Below are positions 23,071-34,287 of a stretch of DNA of 64,000 nucleotides, one piece after another. Each line of letters begins with the position of its first letter. Within the stretch, counting starts at the first letter, position 1. The DNA lies in the NCBI GenBank assembly GCA_000711775.1, contig ARYC01001871.1, forward strand, positions 16,818 to 80,817, written 5' to 3'. This DNA is from Oxytricha trifallax (lineage: Eukaryota; Ciliophora; Spirotrichea; Sporadotrichida; Oxytrichidae). The notes beneath the pieces are model-generated. The model saw only the letters and a program-made list of their open reading frames with translations. It was not told the origin of the DNA and ran no database searches. A program made the translations under genes and the position numbers.

Positions 23071-25379
23071 TTACTTCAAAGTTTTAATAACAAAGTTTTT
23101 GTTGTTAGTAAAGAAGAATAGACTAGCTGATTTTCCACTACCTTCTTAAAACTATGTCATTTCCTATGAATTTGACTTTGGTGAAAATGTGCTATAACAT
23201 TATTAATCAATGGCTCATAAATCTTACTTTATCAAAAAGTCCTCTTAAAATCCTGAGCTTTTTCTTATTTGTTTAAATAAGTCAGGACCATACTCGGTAA
23301 TCTTATAACTAATTTAAATATTCAAATAATGAATGCACATTTTTATAACTTAAACCTTCTTGCCATCTTTATAAAGAATTAATAAAAATAATAAATTAAT
23401 TACTTGTAATATCAGCAACACAAAGATCCTAATTTTTCTGAAAGAAATCTGCGATATCCATAATATAGTTAATATCGTTGTCTTGCCTAAAAGATTAGAG
23501 ATTTAATCGTAAAAAAATTACAGTTAATAAGTGAGAGCAGCTTTAGCAAGTTTCAAAATGCCTCCAACAACTCCAACTACATTTTGATTTTGCACTTTCT
23601 GCTTCATTAACAAACATTCGCAAATACTCATCAGAACTGTGTTAATAATCTAAACTCAAGGAATTTTATTGAATGATATTTCATACAAAGTAATTCGTTT
23701 TCTACTCTAGAGTCATAGTCATTCTAGTAGTTTTCATTCCAAAAGTATCATCGTTTACATCAACCAACTTCTAGAACTTTGATTGATCCTCTTCGACAAA
23801 TTAAGATTCTTCTCTAAGCTCTCTAGCTTGATTGTCTCCCATTTCAAAGTCATCTTCTGAACTTACTGATTAAGAATCTACACTTTAGGGAGAAATAGAC
23901 ATGTCCCCGAAAGAAATTAAGGAGTCTTATGTTGTACTTTTTTACTACAGAGAAAAAAATGAAGGATTAATTGATTGAAATTAAGATTAAGACTTACCTT
24001 GATTTTGGGCTGTCTACACTTCTTCTTAGATTTTCTTTACAAAAGTCTCTGTTAGTAGAAATGCTTAACTTAAGCAATAAATATTGGCTCACAAAGAGTT
24101 GAGATTGCCAGACACAAAAATGTGATTTTATCTCCAAACAAATACGTCTATATTAGATGGATAAATTTGATGCATTTTGCTTACGTATCTCAGATATTTA
24201 TAGCCGTCCTCTTCATCATATTAAAAGTACTTATTCTTTCTTGAACCAAAGAGCACAAGCATAACTTGCATGCACTGCATTGACATTAAACAAACTAGAT
24301 AGAGAGTGTATTTTGTCACAAATTTCTTCAACTATAGTATGTACAATAAGTATTTGATTAATTATAAGAGATAAATGGAGTTTATAGAATGAAGGTATTC
24401 TTACGGTCTACTTGACTATAAAAGGTGTCTACTTCATGATTTTGGAGATCAAATATATTTCTATAGGGACTAGTATAAAGGGCAGTAACATTAAGATTTC
24501 ATCATCACTGTCCGGTTCATGCATTATTCCACATTAAATTGACTCCTATAAAATATTTTTTTAAAATTTAGGGAATACCTACCTCTACTCCAAATTAGTT
24601 GCTTAGAGACATCATAAATGTTAGAATTGTAGAAATAAAGAAAGTAAGTGCATGATAGAATATGATGTTTTCATTATACATTTAAATTTACAAATAATTT
24701 GATAAATAATTACATCAATCTGATACTGTGTAAGTATTAATTTTAAATGTATCTATTGATCTTGTGAATGGGATCCTTGAGTATCTACTTAATAAGGACA
24801 GCCAACCATAGTGCATAAAATTAAGAGAGAAAATCAATGAATGTTTTTATTAGACCGAATGATTGGCATAACTCAGTGACTAGTGATCGTGGATAAATCC
24901 CTACTCTAATCTCATAGTACACCTAACTCAAATCTGGGAAGGCGATTTCTTATATTAAAATCAGAGATTTGTCTATTGTCTGCAACCCCAATATCATCAA
25001 GAAAAATCTGCCCATATTTCGTCTAGAAAAAACTTGTAGGGAACTTATATTAAATTACCTTGACTTTGGGTTTTTATAATTTTTGATTTATAAAATTAAC
25101 CAAATTTTGTCATTATTCATAAAATAACTGTGCATAATTAAATTTAATTATAAGTTAAAAGAGTATAGTGAAAACAGAAATGCTCAAAATAACTATTGAA
25201 GAGATAATCATAGCATAATTTAGCCAGTTTGGAATGTGCATATTTATATTTCTATCAAAATTATGTCTATCTGATTGTAACAGACCTGTATCATTGCTAG
25301 TACCCATTTCTAAAAAAATTTTGATTTATTATTATAAATACTCACCATAGTTTTGATAGTTTGTAATTTCTGAATTCAT
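23071..25379 (-). CDS. GPCR-PIPK, 7TM receptor and kinase N-lobe (unit 1)
   Basis: Start ATG at 25379 on the minus strand. After removing introns (25310-25345, about 25022-25057, about 24552-24588, 24332-24404, about 24164-24200, 23945-23997 and others of 35-37 nt) and three IES, the protein has seven hydrophobic helices: LNYAMIISSIVILSISVF, FFLMILGLQTIDKSLIL, FIDFLSQFYALWLAVLI, ALTFFISTILTFMMSL, EILMLLPFILVPIEIYLI, YTLYLVCLMSMQCMQVML and ITFLCLAISTLCEPIFIA. An acidic Ser-rich linker follows, then EYGPDLFKQIRKSSGF and EGSGKSASLFFFT..NFVIK, the PIPK N-lobe with glycine-rich loop and ATP-binding Lys. It ends at the inverted pointer 23071-23082. The assembled protein is roughly 980 aa. The architecture matches GPCR-PIPK proteins such as RpkA of Dictyostelium. 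Confidence 0.85.
23303..23342 (-). other. IES of 40 bp, pointer TTATAACT
   Basis: TTATAACT at 23303-23310 and 23343-23350. Removal joins WQEGLSY to KITEYGPDLF in frame. Unit 2 has a 41-bp version at 46136-46176 with pointer TTATAACA, so pointer and length changed together. Confidence 0.75.
24681..24741 (-). other. IES of 61 bp, pointer TTTAAAT
   Basis: TTTAAAT at 24681-24687 and 24742-24748. Removal joins INRYIQMYNE to NIIFYHALTFF across the loop between helices 3 and 4. The unit 2 counterpart does not resolve as cleanly (one extra base near 47507). Confidence 0.65.
25076..25133 (-). other. IES of 58 bp, pointer ATAATT
   Basis: ATAATT at 25076-25081 and 25134-25139. Removal joins FQLIIKFN to YKNPKSRRNMG in frame between helices 1 and 2 and removes an in-frame TGA. 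The unit 2 equivalent is 47907-47966, 60 bp, pointer TAATTT. Confidence 0.75.
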
Positions 25380-25609
25380 TTAACTTGAATATGATTAATC
25401 ATTAGCGAATTCAACCATTATTAATAATTTAAATTAGAAATGTATAATTTAATTTATTAAAGTGCTTTCATTAAAATCTTATTAACTCTAATTACTTTTT
25501 GGATTTTGAAATCAGAACAGAATAAGGAGATAGTTTAATTTCAATAATAATTACATGAAAATTTAAGTTTTAGTCATTTAATAAATTAATTTAGGAATTA
25601 TTATTAACA

Positions 25610-27427
25610 ATGAACGAGGAAAGTTACATTAGTGGAACAGGGAAGAAATAGAAGCTGTTTACTGATTACGAATTACATGAAGGTTGGATTGAAATATGTA
25701 AAAACGAAAAGAAATCTCTTATTAAGTAAGTTTGTCACACTTTAACTAAATTATAAGCGGTGTGAATGATTAAACAAGTGATCTACTAACCATTTAAAGG
25801 CTATTTTGTTTAATTTAACTGCAACTTATTATAGATCAATACAATCAAGCATCTAAAACGGTTATGCAAAAGATCTCGATAGAGCTCAGAAGATTTTAAA
25901 AGTAGAGTTAGACAATTAATCAGACTCTGAGGGAGAGTTAGAAAATTTAAATTAAGAGATGATTGGGGGCAGAGACTCATCCTAAGTTTACAAGAAATCT
26001 AACCTTTCATCTAGCTTATATCAATCAGATTAATACAGGTCTAAATTTAAGGCGAATACTTTTAGTAACAAAAACAGCAATAATGGGTCTTTACAGAGAC
26101 CACCAAGAAAACTAGAGATGTTATTTGAGGACTAAATTATGAATTATAAATTTTAGTCATGTGTAATTTGAATAGCAAGGCGAATTAAATATTTTATATG
26201 AATTTGAAATCGGATAGATATTTAGCTCTTTAAGAGAAGAAATTTGGTTTTACTAAAAAAAGAGTTTTCGATAAAAAGGAGGTCAGATGCCTTTAGTCTA
26301 AAATAAACCTCAAGTTCCCTATCAAGGAAATGCTTGGCGATAAGCCTAAAGAAAAAATAAGTATAAGAGAAGGTCATCATGAAGAATTTGATCGAATATA
26401 TAAGGAAATGTGTAATCCTTGGTATCAGAGAAATAAAAATAGCAACGTTTCAGGCTAGTCCCCATTCAATAAAAACAACGTTCCACCGAAACAATATTTG
26501 GAGTACGATTATGAAATAGCTAAGAGCCCTACCAAGTTAGATCCATCGGAGTTCGATCCTAAAAGTGTTCCCTTAGCTGGAAGAGTTACTGAGATAGGAC
26601 AAAGGATACTTGATTTAGGAAGCAAAAAAGCATAGTATATTACTTCAATTAAACTAGGGAACCCAGATTTGGTGATAGAAGAGGAAGATTTTGTGGGTAG
26701 GAGTAAAAAAGTTGCTAATATTGTGAAAAGAAATTTGCTTGAAAAAAGTCCCACAAACAGTTAATCTGAGAAGTTAGAACTGTAACCAAGTAGTTTTAGT
26801 AAATATAGTAGCGTTAGAAATAGTCCTGAAAGATTTTAACTACCAAATATTGATTTGAATTCATAACTGAAAAAGCGGGATATCAACTTCTAAAACTTAA
26901 AACATAGATTAAACATGACTTAGTTGCCAACACCCTAAACATCCTCGAAAGAGGATTTACTACTGATTAGAAATTAAAATAACTAGATTATTGATTAATC
27001 ACAGAGCAACAGTAAAATGAGCACTGATAGACTTTCAGTTATTAAAGAAATCAGAAGGCAGAAAAATTAAGTTAGACTTAAAGAGCGAACTCATATTATT
27101 TCTAAATCTCAGCTATCAATGTCCAAGTTGTATAACAATGAAGGCTCGAAGAAATAAGACTAAGAGATATCTACATTTATTCTTCAACGTGATAACACCA
27201 TTAAGGATCAATCTTTTTATTAAAAACCTAAGAACTTAAATCAAACACAAGCTTTACTATTGCTAAATAACTAAAACTAGAGGGATATCAGTAGATCCCC
27301 GTCACCTAATAAAGTTATAGAGGAGTACAAGAGAAGAAAGTTTCTAGAAGAATTAGTAACAAGAAGTTCAAATTTGAGCTCAAAGAGAGGTTCTGTAATC
27401 GCAAAGAAAATAAATTAAGTTGAATGA
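25610..27427 (+). CDS. Unrecognised IES-bearing gene, unit 1 copy
   Basis: ATG 25610 to TGA 27425-27427. A GTAAGT...ATAG intron lies at about 25725-25830. An IES at 26139-26197 splits the frame (pointer ATGAATT), and removing both gives about 550 aa. The protein is hydrophilic, basic and Ser/Asn-rich, with no membrane segment. The best-ordered stretch is SVPLAGRVTEIGQRILDLGS followed by IKLGNPDLVIEEEDFVGR. The C-terminus (VIEEYKRRKFLEELV) is helical. No family recognised. It starts 231 bp from the start of the receptor gene on the opposite strand, so the two share a divergent upstream region. It has an IES, so somatic use is likely. Confidence 0.65.
26139..26197 (+). other. IES of 59 bp, pointer ATGAATT
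   Basis: ATGAATT at 26139-26145 and 26198-26204. Removal joins FEDQIMN to LKSDRYLALQEKK and removes in-frame TGA codons. In unit 2 it is 48969-49027, also 59 bp, with an 8-bp pointer ATGAATTT. Confidence 0.75.
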
Positions 27428-27713
27428 AGTTAATCAGTATTTTTAATTTGATAATTTTATTTTATTGTTTACAAAATACGAATATTTAATTGAATATTCA
27501 ACTATCTAGGATCTATTTATTATATTTTCAACTATAGGATTTTAATATATCAATTTTAGGATTATTTAATTAAGTCCCATTTATCATAATTTCTCTTTTA
27601 TTTTTGTTCCAACAATGAATTAACATACAGTTTCTAATTTTATTTCCTTCATCACTCATAATCTCACAATTTTTATAAAAGTGATTTGTATTTATAGTTT
27701 CATCACTACTTTT

Positions 27714-29800
27714 TCACTAAATTTATGCATTATCTTAATTAATTTGCAAAAATAATAGTCTAATTTGAGATGTCATCTTTGACTATATCGATTATTCAAT
27801 GAAGAATAAGAGTGCTGAATAATTCTAGTTGCTCTATATTTTCCCCAATTTTAATGTTAAAATTAGCATTTGTATTAAGTCGTGTGGAACAATGTCACTT
27901 TTTAATTTTATTAGAGGTTTAAATCAATTAGTTTTACCCTTACTTGACTGTGAGACTACATTTTAATCCCCTTATCTTAATAAGAAATCATACTATTAAT
28001 AATAATGAAGTATTAAAATATATGCTTATTTTAAAAGCAATAAACAATTTATTTCTATGGCTATTTATATAATAATTTTTTATTTTAATTGCTTTTATTC
28101 ATAGATAATCTATGTGTTAAGCATAGATACCATTAAAATTTATTGTTGCAAGAATTCAAAAGAAGTTGGAATTCCAAATTGGGAAACTATATTTACTATC
28201 TATCATAAATGAACTTTGGAATGTTTCTGTGTTATAGTCACTCTTTTCCTTCCAAGTGTATTGCATGCATCATTTAAATCTTATATTATGTTAATTCTTT
28301 ATCAATTTTCATTTGCTTATGATAAATTAAGCAACAATTTTCTGTATTAAGCGAGTATAATTAAAATGGGGAGACTGTTAAAATTAAATCAAAAAAGAGA
28401 TCAAATAAAATTATGTTCATCTTAATATACATGTGTTAAGATAAAACAGTCACTAATTTGAAATATGTTTGAGTATATCCTTATTTAACTTTAATTAATT
28501 AATCAACCATTTAAATATGGAATTTTGTTTTTTTTCAACTTTTCTGATTTATTTCTATTTTAGCGCAGTGATCAAGTTGATGCTGTAGCTGATCTCTAAG
28601 TTTTTCATAAATTTTTCATAGATATCTTCAGGGTATCTTCAGGATATCTTCCTTAAAAAATAAAAAGTGTGGAGAGTGTGGAGTTTAGCATCACCAATAA
28701 CAGTGGAAATAGCATTAATATCACCAATATTCTCAAAATCAAGCATTATTAGGAGTCTGATTGAAATTCTAGAGAATTTCAAAATTTTACATCACTGATT
28801 TTTTCATCGTTTTCAACAACATTATCTTCATCATCATCTTCAATATTAGGTCTCACATCTATGAATTTAAGAAAAACAAGATGTTTTAGAAAAAATCCCA
28901 GACTCCTAATAATGCTTGATTTTGAGAATATTGGTGATATTGATGCTATTTCCACTGTTATTGGTGATGCTAAACTCCACACTCTCCACACTTTTTATTT
29001 TTTAAGGAAGATATCCTGAAGATACCCTGAAGATATCTATGAAAAATTTATGAAAAACTTAGAGATCAGCTACAGCATCAACTTGATCACTGCGCTAAAA
29101 TAGAAATAAATCAGAAAAGTTGAAAAAAAACAAAAATTCCATTTTTAGATAGTTGATTAATTAATTAAAGTTAAATAAGGATATACTCAAACATATTTCA
29201 AATTAGTGACTGTTTTATCTTAACACATGTATATTGATATGAACATAATTTTATTTGATCTCTTTTTTGATTTATTTTTAACAGTCTCCCCATTTTAATT
29301 ATACTCGCTTAATAGTAATTCTAGGATTATTATTCTATGACTAGTTAAGATTGAAGAGTATTAGGGTTATTAATTGGTAAACTTTTCCCCAATATACTGT
29401 CACTTTAACCTCCTTATCGATGGGCTATTAATTTTCAATCTTTTTAATACGCAGAGGCCTTAAACTTTTAAGGTGAAAGTAAGAGGATTCATCAAAATTT
29501 GTAAAGTCAAGCTATTCATACATTAATCCCAAAGTCAAATTAATTGGCGTCCTATAATCTAAGCATCTTAATACTCGTATTATCCTTAACTAAATTAAAA
29601 GATATTATATAAAATTAAACTCTCTTGAAATCTATATTGGATGCAACTGTGTTTTTAATCTTTAAGAGATATGCAATATTTTATTTCTCTAACATAGATA
29701 ACTCCCATTATTTATGTAAATTGTCAAGGTTGTTTTATAGCTCTGCTCTTTTAAGTATTAGGGTTGCAAAAAAAAGTGTAAATTGTTTTTAAAGACCATG
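27714..29800 (-). CDS. Unrecognised minus-strand gene split by a foldback element
   Basis: Coding begins near 29770 on the minus strand (start codon not identified) and reads ELQNNLDNLHKQWELSMLEK and on to NQFDF. A 28-bp segment between TTGACTTT repeats (29503-29538) must be removed to continue with TNFDESSYFHLKSLRPLRIK and EVKVTVYWGKVYQLITLILF. The 968-bp foldback 28346-29313 interrupts after NNNPRIT. Beyond it, TENCCLIYHKQMKIDKEL runs to TGA 28238-28240. A further open stretch, DIVPHDLIQMLILTLKLGKI, at about 27927 to TGA 27714 may be the last exon. Function unknown. The copy in unit 2 (about 50546-52620) keeps all parts. Confidence 0.5.
28346..29313. mobile_element. 968-bp foldback element, ends ATTAAGCGAG
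   Basis: Arms of about 415-425 bp, from 28346 (ATTAAGCGAGTATAATTAAA) and ending at 29313 with the complement, around a loop of about 130 bp (28760-28888). It lies inside the minus-strand gene 27714-29800. It is present at the same place in unit 2 (51177-52140), so it predates that duplication. No transposase frame was seen. No convincing target duplication could be assigned. Confidence 0.75.
29503..29530 (-). other. IES of 28 bp, pointer TTGACTTT
   Basis: On the plus strand AAAGTCAA at 29503-29510 and 29531-29538. Removal restores the frame DANQFDF-TNFDESSYF. It is identical in unit 2 (52330-52357). Too short and without GT...AG for an intron. Confidence 0.7.
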
Positions 29801-29855
29801 TTTTTATATTTAAATAAATTAAAATAATAAAGACATTGAATATTATAATAAAAAT

Positions 29856-31067
29856 CCCAAAACCCCTTAATGAGTTTTATATGTGTTTTTATTGATGAGG
29901 GTAATGTTGAGGATTAGGGTTTATCTAAGCAAGGAAGTATCATTTTTACTCTAGTTATGAAATTTTGAAAATTTAATATGATCATCATTTTAATACTCAA
30001 CTTATATGTTTTCATATTTATATTCATGTTATAGCATTTTTATTAAAAAAAGATAAGTTTGAGAGATATTTTTATCTGTTTTACATTTTTTTCATAAGTT
30101 ATAACTTTTCCTGATCGTTTTTATCAATTTAGATGATTGCATCTTTTTTAAAAATTGGCATTTATGCACAAATATTTTTGAAGTTTTCACAAAAAGTTAT
30201 TTTCAAAATAAATTCAACACTTTCATTCCTTTTAACTTGCATTCTTTATTATCATTTTTTCTTCCAATAGAAAAAAGTTTGGTAACATAAGTAAAATTTA
30301 AATGAAAAATATGTATAAAATGAGTGATTTTAAGGTGATTGATATCAACAATCATGTAATGATTTAGTTCCAGAAGTATTATAAATGGATATCAATCTTA
30401 AAATTTTGTATTTCTAATTTCTATTAATTTTAGGACACCTATCAAATATGGGTATCTTATAGGAGGTCAACCCTGTAAAGAGAAATGGAGAAAGTTTGCA
30501 AAAACTGTATCAAATTTCAGAGATAGATTTCCATTTTAACCAATTAAATTCCATTAAATTAGTACTAAATTTGTTTTAATTTAATTAGTACCGGTACTAA
30601 ATTTGTTAAATTTTAATTGGTGCCAATTTAATAGTACCAAAACTTAATTAGTACCTAGTTTTAAATTAATGAGGTTTTAATGGAAAAGTTCCAAAATGGT
30701 TCAAAACCTAATTGGTACCAGTACCAATTTGAATTTTTTCTAAGTTGGTACCAAAACATTTAAAAAATGGAGTTCCTAAGAATTAAAAGAAGATGATTTC
30801 ATAAAATTAGCTATTCTAATTAAATAAGCAAAGCAAACAATTAATGTACTATCATTAAAATTTTCGTAATGAAATAATTTCTTCATAGCATTTATGTAGA
30901 TGTAGTGATGGTAAAAAATAAAATATTAAATATCTCAACCATGAAAATAATAAATAACATTGAATCTAACAACAAAAATGAACAAATCAAAAAGAAACCC
31001 TAATCCCCAACATTACCCTCATCAATCAAAACACATATAAAACTCATTATGGGGTTTTGGGGTTTTG
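29856..31067. mobile_element. TBE-like non-autonomous element, unit 1/2 boundary
   Basis: Terminal inverted repeats of about 75 bp: the left starts CCCAAAACCCCTTAATGAG and the right ends CATTATGGGGTTTTGGGG plus TTTTG. The ends carry the C4A4/G4T4 spirotrich telomere repeat, the hallmark of telomere-bearing elements (TBE) of Oxytricha. AAT flanks both sides (29853-29855, 31068-31070), which fits the 3-bp ANT target duplication of TBEs. At 1212 bp it lacks the transposase and other TBE frames, so it is an internally deleted or MITE-type relative. It is repeated at 52683-53876 at the next unit boundary. Confidence 0.75.
30540..30760. repeat. Array of GGTACC-like words inside the TBE-like element
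   Basis: At least eight occurrences of AATTRGTACY or its complement, including TTAGTACTAAATTT, AATTAGTACCGG, AATTGGTGCC and AATTGGTACC, within about 220 bp and in both orientations. The unit 2 element (53370-53580) has lost one word. No known function. Confidence 0.5.
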
Positions 31068-31117
31068 AATATTTTGATCAATTTCCAGCAAAAAATGGAA
31101 TTGTACCTAATAATAAT

Positions 31118-31129
31118 TTAAATATTTAA
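31118..31129. promoter_or_regulatory. Upstream palindrome of family gene C, unit 2
   Basis: Exact TTAAATATTTAA, 76 bp before ATG 31206. Confidence 0.5.
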
Positions 31130-31205
31130 GTAAGTGATTTATAATTTTTGGCATTTAAGTAAATTATAGTTTAATTATTAATATATTATTAAATAGCAAA
31201 TACTC

Positions 31206-32382
31206 ATGGACAACTAGCAACCACGCAAATAGAACTTCGCAAGAAAGATTTGCACTCAAAGATAAGGATAAGATCCCCAATAAACCTAAGAAGAAGCTCT
31301 CCCCAGTTAACAGCCAAGCTAAATCTTAAATCAATCCTTAGTATCTCCATAATAAAGAGATGACACTCCTTTCTAGGAGTTTAAGAATTTTGAATAATTC
31401 ACAGATTTCGGAAATAAAAGATAAAGAACTTCTCTTCAAACAGCGATTACTACCACCAACAACTTGAGTACAGATCTCACAATAATGCTTACTCCATTTT
31501 AAGGTCAAGTCGATTAAACTTAAAATTAATATCCAGGTGTATTTGACTTCAAGAACGATAGGTTTTTCTCATCCATAAAAGTACTTAAAGAAGAGATTTC
31601 AAAATTACCAAGTTTGACTTTAAATGACAAAGAGATTCTCTTAGAATTTGACAAGATATTCAGTTTAGTCACAGATGATGCTGATATCCAATGCAAAGAT
31701 CATTTTTATAAATGCATAAAATATACTAAAATAATAAACAATCAAGTTAGGCTTTCATATTAGTATGAAAGGGAGGAATACAATTTAATAATAAAATATG
31801 ATCCATCCATCTAGAAGATCAAAGACTTTGATTCAATAGAAGAAGATATCAATAACGATCTTTCACAAAATAGGTAGGTATTAATTTTGTATTAATTGTT
31901 TTTATAGAATAATTTCTAGAATTATTTTGATTGCATTCGCCAAGAAATGGGAGAAGAACTGCTCCAATGTTAGAATAAGATACATATTGAATAGACTACA
32001 GAATTTAGATGCATGTATTTAGAGCACTAGATAATTCAAGATTTACGATAAGTATCAAGAAATATTCTAAAAGTCCATAAAATCTATCTTACTGGAAATT
32101 AGTGTTGAAGATTAACTGTCATCAGAAGCTTTTAAAGGGGCCTCATCTTAAGTATCAAGAGACCAAGCAGGGTAATTGGTCTAAGGTAATGATATGAGAT
32201 TATCAAATATTGAGCGCACCGCCCTTGAGAAAGTGGCTCAATATTAATCTTCAAAGGATTTAGAGTTTAAGAACATGATGGAGAATTCACACGCACAAAC
32301 AGGGGCTAAAACTGATTCTGAGAAAATGGAAGATGCAGCAAGCAAATAGAAAAAAGTGATGGAAGGCTCTTATCAGTCATGA
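31206..32382 (+). CDS. Family gene C, unit 2 copy, intact
   Basis: ATG 31206 to TGA 32380-32382 with a 34-nt intron at 31874-31907, giving 380 aa. Same layout as the unit 1 copy: Gln-rich basic N-terminus, helical core, conserved splice junction before IISRIILIAFAKKWEKNCSN, then a charged tail. It has about 33 extra codons (VEDQLSSEAFKGASSQVSRD onward) after KSILLEIS that unit 1 lacks. Many of the differences from unit 1 are amino acid changes, yet the frame is kept. Not recognised outside the family. Confidence 0.72.
31874..31907 (+). other. Intron of family gene C, unit 2
   Basis: GTAGGT...TTATAG, 34 nt. Not a multiple of three, and splicing is required for the frame. Confidence 0.8.
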
Positions 32383-34287
32383 ACATTCAAAGTACACATT
32401 GACACAATTAAATGAGATAGACGTATTATAAAAATATAATTAAAAAGGGGAAATTAAACTGTTTTTAATGAGGGTGGGAATTAATTTCATGGCTATACTT
32501 AATTTTTAACAAATATTAATTAAATAATTCCAGCTATTTTATATTAGAAAAAGATAATTATATTATTTAGGTTAATTATGACAATTTATTAAAATATATT
32601 TTTTAGTAAATATTTTAATTCAAAGTAATATTTTTAAATCTTTTTATTTAGAAAGTTACCTGATGATGAATTGAATATTTTGTGAAGATATATAAAAAGA
32701 TTATTTAAAAATGGTGAAGGTGAAACATCATTAACTACTAAGATGCTCTAAAATAGAAATGATTTGAAAAAGTGAAGAAAATTAAAATATCAGAAAAATA
32801 CATGCTAATTATCAAATTATTTAGTGACTAGCAGCAATGAAATTAATTTGAAACATCTACAGTTGAAAAAAATATTAGTAAAATTTTTAAAACAAACATT
32901 TTCAAGCATTTTATTTTCATAATGAAAATCTCCTTATACTTTCTCAATATTTTATATGAATATTTATTTCGCATAAAATAAAACATTTAAATTAAATTTG
33001 ATTGTTATAATATTTAAAATAAATATTTAACCACTTTATTTTATTTCAATTAATATAATTATATATCTTAGAATCAATTAATAGAACTTAATTTAATATT
33101 GCCTATAATTTAATTTAAATTATACCGTGCCAATATTGAATAAAATTACGATATAATTTAACGCACCCCCTTAAATAAAACAATTAGAATGTTTATGCAA
33201 CTTATGAATCATTATTGTGTATATAGATTATAAAATTATATTAGAAAAATATTAAAAAAATCTAAACTATCTATGTTTAATATTGTAAAAATATAATCAA
33301 TTTAAAAAATACAAATTTAATCATACAAATTTTACTGTTGCAAATATCAACCCACTGATCATATTGCAAACTTAATATATTTTTCGTAAATTTTTCTTTA
33401 ATCTTAAAGAATATAAGGTCTTTTGACTTTTCCTAATAAATTTATCATATTGAAATGAATAATAAATCCTCTAATACAAAAGAGATTATGAATTATTTTT
33501 GAATGAGAGATGTTTGAATTAATTTAAGGATTTTACTATGTAATTTTGAAACTAATGTTTTAAAAAAGAACTAAAATGTTAAAATTTTAAACAGATTTAT
33601 AAAGTAAATAGAAGAAAAAAACTAGTGAATACCAAAATATTTTTGTTAAACAAACGAGATGTTGCTTTTTAGATAAATGCAGAAAGATTTCATTTTCAAA
33701 GCTTGAGTATGTCATCAAGAAATATTATAATAGGAATAAATATAACAGACTATAGCTATTTGAGAGAATATATTCTATGTTATTGAGAAAAATTGACTCA
33801 AAATATATTATTTGTCTTATTCAATATTTTAAAACAATTAATAATAGTTTTTAGGTAATGTTCAATTTAAACATATCTCCTTTGTGAAATGGAAGAATCT
33901 ATTGAAAAATGTTAATTCAATATTGATTTACTTTATTTGAAAGCATAAAATAATAAATGCAGTAGCTTGATTTCCAAATGAAAGATTTGAGATCAGTAAG
34001 TTTCATTTATATTTTATTTAATACATTAATTTGTAAAGATTTTTTTATCGAGTATTTTTTCATTTTTTCCTAAAAATGGGGAAAAATAAAGTTTAAAAGC
34101 AAGAATTCTGAAATCCATTTCATAAAATCAACATGTTGGAATGACAGAGTGAAAGATTAATTCTCTAAATACTATTTTAAGAATCATCAAATCAATTAGG
34201 AGATAATATAGAGGAAAATTATTAAAATAAAAAAAGTAATGGCTTTTCTGCTCAACCAGGCTTATATACCACAAAGTAAGGATTATT
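32383..34287. other. AT-rich, with a broken copy of the 13151 ORF
   Basis: No intact gene. Bases 33680-33900 keep the frame NRLQLFERIYSMLLRKIDS of the unit 1 ORF at 13151 but lack its start and are shifted upstream, ending at a TGA near 33893. The rest is AT-rich and not recognised. Confidence 0.45.

Larger units (their letters stand above)
9890..31067. repeat. Tandem unit 1 (diverged copy)
   Basis: The unit starts with TTTTGATCAATTTCCAGC at about 9896, the same sequence that follows the TBE-like element at 31074 and 53883. It carries the same gene order as unit 2 but with many substitutions and indels. It alone has the 840-bp foldback (19515-20354), a 1172-bp segment (15585-16756) and about 850 bp at 11360-12215, and it lacks about 4.3 kb present in units 2 and 3 (roughly 35550-39830). 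Confidence 0.8.

Noticed and set aside
23090..23330. A small plus-strand gene opposite the N-lobe
   Set aside because: The plus frame is open in unit 1 but has TGA codons in unit 2, while the minus-strand PIPK N-lobe frame is conserved in both.
29856..31067. A true chromosome end (telomere)
   Set aside because: The G4T4 repeats are only two units long, occur as inverted ends of an element and are internal in the sequence with continuing homology on both sides.
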